Shown here piece after piece: positions 59,001 to 64,000 of a DNA stretch of 64,000 bases; within the stretch, counting starts at the first letter, position 1; each line of letters starts with the position of its first letter. The notes under the pieces are model-generated. The model ran no database searches. It saw only the letters and a program-made list of their open reading frames with translations, and had not been told where the DNA came from. This stretch comes from Cyclobacteriaceae bacterium (GTDB lineage: Bacteria; Bacteroidota; Bacteroidia; Cytophagales; Cyclobacteriaceae). Location: positions 248,001-312,000 of the forward strand of contig JALHOT010000003.1 of the NCBI GenBank assembly GCA_022842845.1. Reading direction: 5' to 3'. A program made the position numbers and the translations under genes.

Positions 59001-60035
59001 ATGGAAGATAATAAGGTTAAAAGCACAAGCTCAGATGAAATTGATTTATCTCAATTGTTTCGCTGGATCGGAAAAGGCTTCAGCAACTTTGGGCAGGGAA
59101 TCTTGAATGCACTTGCATCTCTTCGTTCGCTGTTCTTCAAAAACAAAGTATTCTTTGGCATTATTATACTATCTGGAGTTTCTTTAGGGGTGATTTTTTC
59201 TGAGTTTTTACAGAAAAAACACTACAACTCTTCCATGATTATAAGCTGCGACTACTTAAACAGCCGTATACTCACAAACAGTATGGACAAGCTAAATCTA
59301 CTTTGTCTAGAAAAGGAAAAGGAAGGCTTGGCGAATGAACTTAAAATAGATATAAATACAGCTAAAAACATATTAGAATTTAATTCGAAGGCTTTCGTAT
59401 CGGAGAAGGATTTGGTTGAAATAGAAGTATTGAAAGAGCAGTTGAATAATGTAGCCCTCGATAAGAAGGATATTGTGAACAAGGTTATTGCCAAGATAGA
59501 AATTGAAAACAAAAACGCTTTTCTAATCGAAGTAAAAGTGCTTGACCCGGAAATTATTAAAAATCTGGAGCAAGCGTTGGTTAACTACATCAAAGACAAC
59601 TCCTTCATTCAAAACCGAATTTCTGCTAATGCAACAACCCTTCTTGAGCGAAAGGCCAAACTTCAAAGGGAATCAAAAAAGCTGGATAGTTTAAAGGCAG
59701 TTCTGTTTGAAAATTATGCTTCCATGGCAAAAGAAAATAGCCGTCCTGGCTCTAATAATGTCATTCTTAGCGATAAGTATTTAACAAATCCACTAGATGT
59801 GTTTAGTCAAGATTTAACCATCCATAGTCAAATTCAAAGCATTGATTATCAATTATCAGTGAAGCCGGATTTTGAAGTTGTGGATGGCCTTACTTCCTTT
59901 AAAGAACCGGACAGCGCCAGCCTACCTAAAATTCTGGTCATTGCCTTCTTCTCATCATGGGTTATGGGTTACATCATCTTGGGATTATTTAAGTTCGATC
60001 GCTACCTAGCTTCTCTCTCAAAAACAGAAGCATGA
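59001..60035 (+). CDS. Wzz-like/polysaccharide co-polymerase-like protein
   Basis: Two flanking TM segments (NKVFFGIIILSGVSLGVIF; LPKILVIAFFSSWVMGYIILGLF) around a coiled-coil-like periplasmic region; next to polysaccharide genes. Confidence 0.5.
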   Translation: MEDNKVKSTSSDEIDLSQLFRWIGKGFSNFGQGILNALASLRSLFFKNKVFFGIIILSGVSLGVIFSEFLQKKHYNSSMIISCDYLNSRILTNSMDKLNLLCLEKEKEGLANELKIDINTAKNILEFNSKAFVSEKDLVEIEVLKEQLNNVALDKKDIVNKVIAKIEIENKNAFLIEVKVLDPEIIKNLEQALVNYIKDNSFIQNRISANATTLLERKAKLQRESKKLDSLKAVLFENYASMAKENSRPGSNNVILSDKYLTNPLDVFSQDLTIHSQIQSIDYQLSVKPDFEVVDGLTSFKEPDSASLPKILVIAFFSSWVMGYIILGLFKFDRYLASLSKTEA

Positions 60036-60688
60036 TCCTTACACTCCTCAAAAAGGAATTTACACTAGAACTAAGAAAAAAGTCCGTTATCGCTGGTATC
60101 GGACTTTATCTTTTTAGCCTCACTTTCATTTGCTATATAACTTTTGCCTTGCGACATAACAGCATCAATGCTGCCACCTGGTCTGCGCTGTTTTGGCTAG
60201 TCATTCTATTTTCAGTTGTTAATAGTCTGGCCAAAAGTTTTATTGGAGAAAAGAAGGGGCTCGCTATTTACTACTACCAAGTGGCATCGCCACAGGCAAT
60301 TATTCTGTCCAAGATTATATACAATACGCTTCTTGCCATCGTTCTTTCACTGGCAGGCTTCATTCTTTTTAGTTTACTCATCGGTAATCCAATTCAACAC
60401 GCAAGTCTTTTTGTGTCAACATTACTACTCACAAGTCTGGGTTTTTCCAGCTCTTTAAGCTTGATATCTGGCATTGCCTCGAAAGCCAACAATAGCAATA
60501 TCCTAATGGCCGTGCTGAGTTTTCCTGTGCTCATCTCAATTTTATTAATGGCCATCCGGATTACTAAAAATGCATTGGACGGAATCGATTTAGCTGCCAG
60601 TTATGACGAGCTACTCAATCTGATGGCAATAAATTGCATTGCCACAGCGCTCGCCTATCTACTCTTCCCGTATATTTGGCGGAGTTGA
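60032..60688 (+). CDS. ccmB: Haem exporter protein CcmB
   Basis: KKEFTLELRKKSVIAGIGLYLFSLTFICY; SLAKSFIGEKKGLAIYYYQVASPQAIILSKIIYN; about 6 TMs; position upstream of ccmC. Confidence 0.85.
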   Translation: MILTLLKKEFTLELRKKSVIAGIGLYLFSLTFICYITFALRHNSINAATWSALFWLVILFSVVNSLAKSFIGEKKGLAIYYYQVASPQAIILSKIIYNTLLAIVLSLAGFILFSLLIGNPIQHASLFVSTLLLTSLGFSSSLSLISGIASKANNSNILMAVLSFPVLISILLMAIRITKNALDGIDLAASYDELLNLMAINCIATALAYLLFPYIWRS

Positions 60689-60703
60689 TCTGAAAATTTG
60701 CCC

Positions 60704-61366
60704 ATGAAAAAGAATTGGTGGAAATACCTGGGTGTTGTAATCCTGCTCTACGTCCATTTGGGGGGCCTTTTGTTGGAAGCTCCCCGTCTTAACATCCTGA
60801 ATGAAACTGTGAGGGCTCTGTACTTTCATGTGCCAATGTGGTTTGGCATGGTGCTCTTATACATGGTTTCTGTGTATTATGCCGTAAAGTTTCTCCGAAA
60901 TCCTCTTTCTGATGCTGATATTAAATCGGTAGAATATGCCCACGTAGGCACTGCCTTCGGAATTTTGGGTATTCTTACCGGTATGTTATGGGCCAATTAT
61001 ACCTGGGGCTCTCCCTGGCATGGTGACCCTAAACAAAATGGTGCGGCTATAGCCCTGCTTGTTTATCTGGCTTATTTCGTGTTGCGTGGCTCCATAGAAA
61101 ATGAAGAACAAAAAGCCAGGCTCAGTGCTGTGTATAACATCTTTGCATTTGCGGCCATGGTTCCACTAATATTTATCATTCCACGCCTTACTGACTCCAT
61201 GCATCCAGGTAATGGTGGTAACCCTGGTTTTAATGCCTATGATCTCGACAGCCGAATGCGGTTGATTTTTTACCCAGCCGTTATCGGTTGGTTTTTAATT
61301 GGTGTGTGGATCGTATCGCTCAGGGTGCGTTACCGTTTATTGCAAAATCGTTTAATTGAAAATTAG
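60704..61366 (+). CDS. ccmC: Cytochrome c biogenesis protein CcmC (CcsA-family)
   Basis: IFYFHVP-like LYFHVPMWFGMVLLYMVS; NYTWGSPWHGDPKQNGAAIALLVYLAYFVLRGS (WWD-type region); about 6 TMs. Confidence 0.9.
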   Translation: MKKNWWKYLGVVILLYVHLGGLLLEAPRLNILNETVRALYFHVPMWFGMVLLYMVSVYYAVKFLRNPLSDADIKSVEYAHVGTAFGILGILTGMLWANYTWGSPWHGDPKQNGAAIALLVYLAYFVLRGSIENEEQKARLSAVYNIFAFAAMVPLIFIIPRLTDSMHPGNGGNPGFNAYDLDSRMRLIFYPAVIGWFLIGVWIVSLRVRYRLLQNRLIEN

Positions 61367-61368
61367 GT

Positions 61369-61581
61369 ATGAAGAAAATATTGATTTTGACAGCACTTGT
61401 GCTCAACACATTGATAAGCTTTGCACAGGCCTCTTCGGTAGAAATGGCAGATACCATGCGTGCCAATGGCAAAATTTATGTGGTGGTTGGTATCATCATG
61501 ATTGTATTGCTTGGCTTTATTGCCTACCTGTTTATGCTTGACCGCAAGCTTACCAAGCTCGAGAATGAGCACAAAAAGTAG
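61369..61581 (+). CDS. CcmD-family small membrane protein
   Basis: 70 aa, signal-like N-terminus, ADTMRANGKIYVVVGIIMIVLLGFIAYLFMLDRKLTKLENEHKK, between ccmC and ccmE. Confidence 0.75.
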   Translation: MKKILILTALVLNTLISFAQASSVEMADTMRANGKIYVVVGIIMIVLLGFIAYLFMLDRKLTKLENEHKK

Positions 61582-61688
61582 CTTAAATGTAAGGCTTGTT
61601 AAAACTTGTTAAGGCTAACTATGTTTGGTGATAAAAATCACCGCTCTCCATGGGGATTTGATGTATTTTTGAACTTCAGCATGCGCTT

Positions 61689-62093
61689 ATGAAAAAGTCT
61701 CACATCTTCATCATTTTGGTTATTGCAATGGCCATTGCCATTGTCATCAGTACAGGTAATGATGCCAGCACCTACGTTAGCTTTAACGATGCCTACCAAA
61801 TGGCCTCCAATGGTAACACTTCACAAATACATGTAGTGGGTGAACTTAAAAAAGATGCCCTTGGTAATGTCGTAGGCATTTATGAAGGTGCCGACAAGGT
61901 ATCCTTCACTTTCATCATGATTGATGAACAACAAAAAGAACAAATAGTACAATACAATGAACCCATGCCGGCTGATTTTACCAAGTCTGAAAAGGTAGTG
62001 GTCATTGGCAGCTACCAGGGCGATAATTTTATCGCTGATAAAATTCTTTTAAAATGTCCTTCCAAATATCAGGAAGAAACTGTAACTGTATAA
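61689..62093 (+). CDS. ccmE: Cytochrome c maturation protein CcmE
   Basis: N-terminal TM; VVGELKKDALGNVVGIYEGADKVSFTFIMID; YNEPMPADFTKSEKVVVIGSYQGDNFIADKILLKCPSKYQEE. Confidence 0.9.
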   Translation: MKKSHIFIILVIAMAIAIVISTGNDASTYVSFNDAYQMASNGNTSQIHVVGELKKDALGNVVGIYEGADKVSFTFIMIDEQQKEQIVQYNEPMPADFTKSEKVVVIGSYQGDNFIADKILLKCPSKYQEETVTV

Positions 62094-62126
62094 ACCAAGC
62101 TTCACATTTCATTCAGCGGGACTGCT

Positions 62127-64000
62127 ATGACTGGCCTGCTAATCGGTATAAGACACATGCATTATTTCATCGGTAATCTCGGGCATTTTCTGGTCATCCT
62201 TTCTTTTGTTACGTCTTTGGCGGCATTCTTCTCATACTTCAAAGCTACAGGCAAAGAAGATATTCAGGAGAAGGAGGCATGGCTGCTCAATGGTAAAATC
62301 AGTTTTTACCTGCACGCACTGGCAGTACTTGGTATATCGGTTACGCTCTTTGTCATCATTGCTAATCATTACTTCGAATACCACTACGCTTATAGCTATT
62401 CTGATAAGAAACTACCAACGCACTACCTCATTTCTACTTTTTGGAATGGACAAGAAGGTAGCTTCCTGCTCTGGATGTTCTGGCAAGCTGTTTTAGGCAT
62501 TATACTGATTCACACTAACAAATTCTGGCAAGCACCTGTCATGACCATCTTCTCTCTGGTCCAGGCATTTCTTGCTTCTATGATTTTAGGCATTGTATTA
62601 CCCATTATTGATTTCAAGCTTGGCAGCTCACCATTTATACTGCTCAGGGAATCGATGGCAGATGCGCCCATCTTTAAGATGAATCCGGAATTCATCCCCG
62701 AAGATGGTAATGGACTCAATCCTTTGCTCCAAAACTATTGGATGGTGATCCACCCCCCCACACTCTTTCTTGGCTTTGCAACCACCCTTATTCCATTCTC
62801 CTTTTGTATGGCCGGTTTGTGGCTGAAAAAGTACCGCGATTGGGTAAGACCTGCACTCCCCTGGGCACTTTTCTCTGGCGCGGTGCTTGGGCTTGGCATT
62901 TTAATGGGTGGCTATTGGGCTTATGAAACCCTGAACTTCGGTGGCTACTGGAACTGGGACCCTGTAGAAAATGCTGTGTATGTTCCCTGGTTGGTGCTCG
63001 TAGCTTCTATCCATACGATGATCACCTATAAAAACAGTGAGACAGCATTGAAGGCTTCCATTATTTTAGTGATCAGCACTTTCGTGTTAATCCTCTATTC
63101 TACTTTCCTTACTCGCAGTGGTATTTTGGGCGATGCATCCGTTCACTCATTCACGGACTTAGGCATGTCCGGGCAATTGCTCATGTATCTGTTGGTATTT
63201 CTTATAGGAGCCGTCATTCTTTCGGCCTTGCGCTGGAAAGAAATTCCGACTAGTGAAAAAGAGGCCTCTGTCTATTCGCGCGAGTTTTGGATTTTTTTAG
63301 GTGCTACAACCTTGTGCCTGATGGGATTTCAGGTACTCGTGCCCACCTCCATTCCTGTCTGGAATAAATTTGTTACGCTCTTTGGCGGAAGTTCTAACAT
63401 GGCTCCACCAGCCGATCAGGTGGGCTTCTATTCTAAATTTCAATTATGGTTCGCTATCGCGATAGGCCTGCTATCAGCAGTAGGTCAATTTTTTTGGTGG
63501 AAAAAAATCGATAAACATGAACTGAAAAAAGAACTGCAGCTTCCTGTTCTCATTGCATTACTTTTATCAGTTATCATCATCACCATTGGTCAAGTAACAA
63601 AACCTGCCTACTTACTGCTGATCATCGCAGGTGTATTTACCATTGTAGGCAATAGCAAAATCCTACTGTCTGTTGTCAAGAATAATCCTGCACTTTCCGG
63701 TGGTGCCGTTGCCCATATTGGTATGGGGATGATGTTAATCGGAATTCTATTTTCTTCAGGTTATTCAAAAGTAGTATCCATCAATAACACTGGTTTACTG
63801 TACTCACGCGATGCAGGAGAAGAATTTAACCGTGATAACCTGCTGCTGTTTTTACACGAACCGCGCACCATGGCCGGCTACGATATAGAATACATTAGCC
63901 AGAAATTAGAATTAAGAAATGGCAATGGGTTCATTAATAAGTATGACGTACAGCTGACGCCCGATGAAAACAAAGTAATCGCTTTGAAGAATGGGAATGG
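62127..64000 (+). CDS. ccmF: Haem lyase CcmF/CcsA-type cytochrome c assembly protein, truncated at window end
   Basis: MHYFIGNLGHFLVILSFVTSLAAFF; STFWNGQEGSFLLWMFW; LNFGGYWNWDPVENAVYVPWLVLVASIHT; STFLTRSGILGDASVHSFTDLGMSGQLL. Start may be 62127 or 62157; open to window end. Confidence 0.93.
   Translation, partial: MTGLLIGIRHMHYFIGNLGHFLVILSFVTSLAAFFSYFKATGKEDIQEKEAWLLNGKISFYLHALAVLGISVTLFVIIANHYFEYHYAYSYSDKKLPTHYLISTFWNGQEGSFLLWMFWQAVLGIILIHTNKFWQAPVMTIFSLVQAFLASMILGIVLPIIDFKLGSSPFILLRESMADAPIFKMNPEFIPEDGNGLNPLLQNYWMVIHPPTLFLGFATTLIPFSFCMAGLWLKKYRDWVRPALPWALFSGAVLGLGILMGGYWAYETLNFGGYWNWDPVENAVYVPWLVLVASIHTMITYKNSETALKASIILVISTFVLILYSTFLTRSGILGDASVHSFTDLGMSGQLLMYLLVFLIGAVILSALRWKEIPTSEKEASVYSREFWIFLGATTLCLMGFQVLVPTSIPVWNKFVTLFGGSSNMAPPADQVGFYSKFQLWFAIAIGLLSAVGQFFWWKKIDKHELKKELQLPVLIALLLSVIIITIGQVTKPAYLLLIIAGVFTIVGNSKILLSVVKNNPALSGGAVAHIGMGMMLIGILFSSGYSKVVSINNTGLLYSRDAGEEFNRDNLLLFLHEPRTMAGYDIEYISQKLELRNGNGFINKYDVQLTPDENKVIALKNGN

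Noticed and set aside
1-64000. Other short ORFs in the track overlapping larger CDSs (e.g. 1143..1349, 2159..2395, 2891..3247, 4808..5083, 34066..34290, 38072..38365, 42524..42811, 62206..62496)
   Set aside because: All are alternative-frame or antisense ORFs within genes with clear homology motifs
1-64000. CRISPR arrays, tRNA/rRNA genes, prophage genes
   Set aside because: No regularly spaced repeats, cloverleaf-like sequences or phage structural/integrase motifs noticed on reading; a tRNAscan/CRISPR search could confirm

Overview
The window looks like a chromosomal segment of a Bacteroidota bacterium (probably Cytophagales-like). Taxonomy is inferred from protein style and TAnnTTTG-like promoter elements, not tested. 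The flanks are housekeeping: hemB (truncated), a TetR regulator, NADP-type isocitrate dehydrogenase, a tandem DUF2975 plus Xre-type HTH operon, a CoA-transferase, an FtsX/MacB-type permease, a cysteine desulfurase, glmM, mazG, a CPA2-type antiporter plus universal stress protein, a sensor kinase, 3-hydroxybutyryl-CoA dehydrogenase and pheS on the left, and a ccmB-C-D-E-F cytochrome c maturation operon (ccmF truncated) on the right. Between them, about 19.8-60.0 kb is a large surface-polysaccharide (O-antigen/capsule-like) locus. It holds two initiating phosphoglycosyl transferases, two polymerase/ligase-like proteins, a Wzx-like flippase, a Wzz-like protein, several glycosyltransferases, four DegT-family aminotransferases, RfbA/RfbB, GalE, and a WbpA/B/D/E-type diamino-uronic acid pathway. 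The most interesting parts are: (i) a compact acyl-carrier cassette (ACP, SDR, MBL hydrolase, KAS III, AMP-ligase, PglD-like acyltransferase, AsnB) that may build a dedicated acyl or amide decoration for a sugar; (ii) a plus-strand island with a candidate GT-C membrane glycosyltransferase, ArnC/GtrB-like GT2, ArnE/F-like small transporter, WbqC, a methyltransferase and a WecE-like aminotransferase, containing a decayed IS1595-family transposase; (iii) a CcmE with CxxxY in place of the canonical HxxxY haem-binding motif; and (iv) clean palindromes in regulatory positions. No tRNA, rRNA, CRISPR array, prophage or intact IS element was recognised. All family calls were made by eye from translated motifs; no searches were run.
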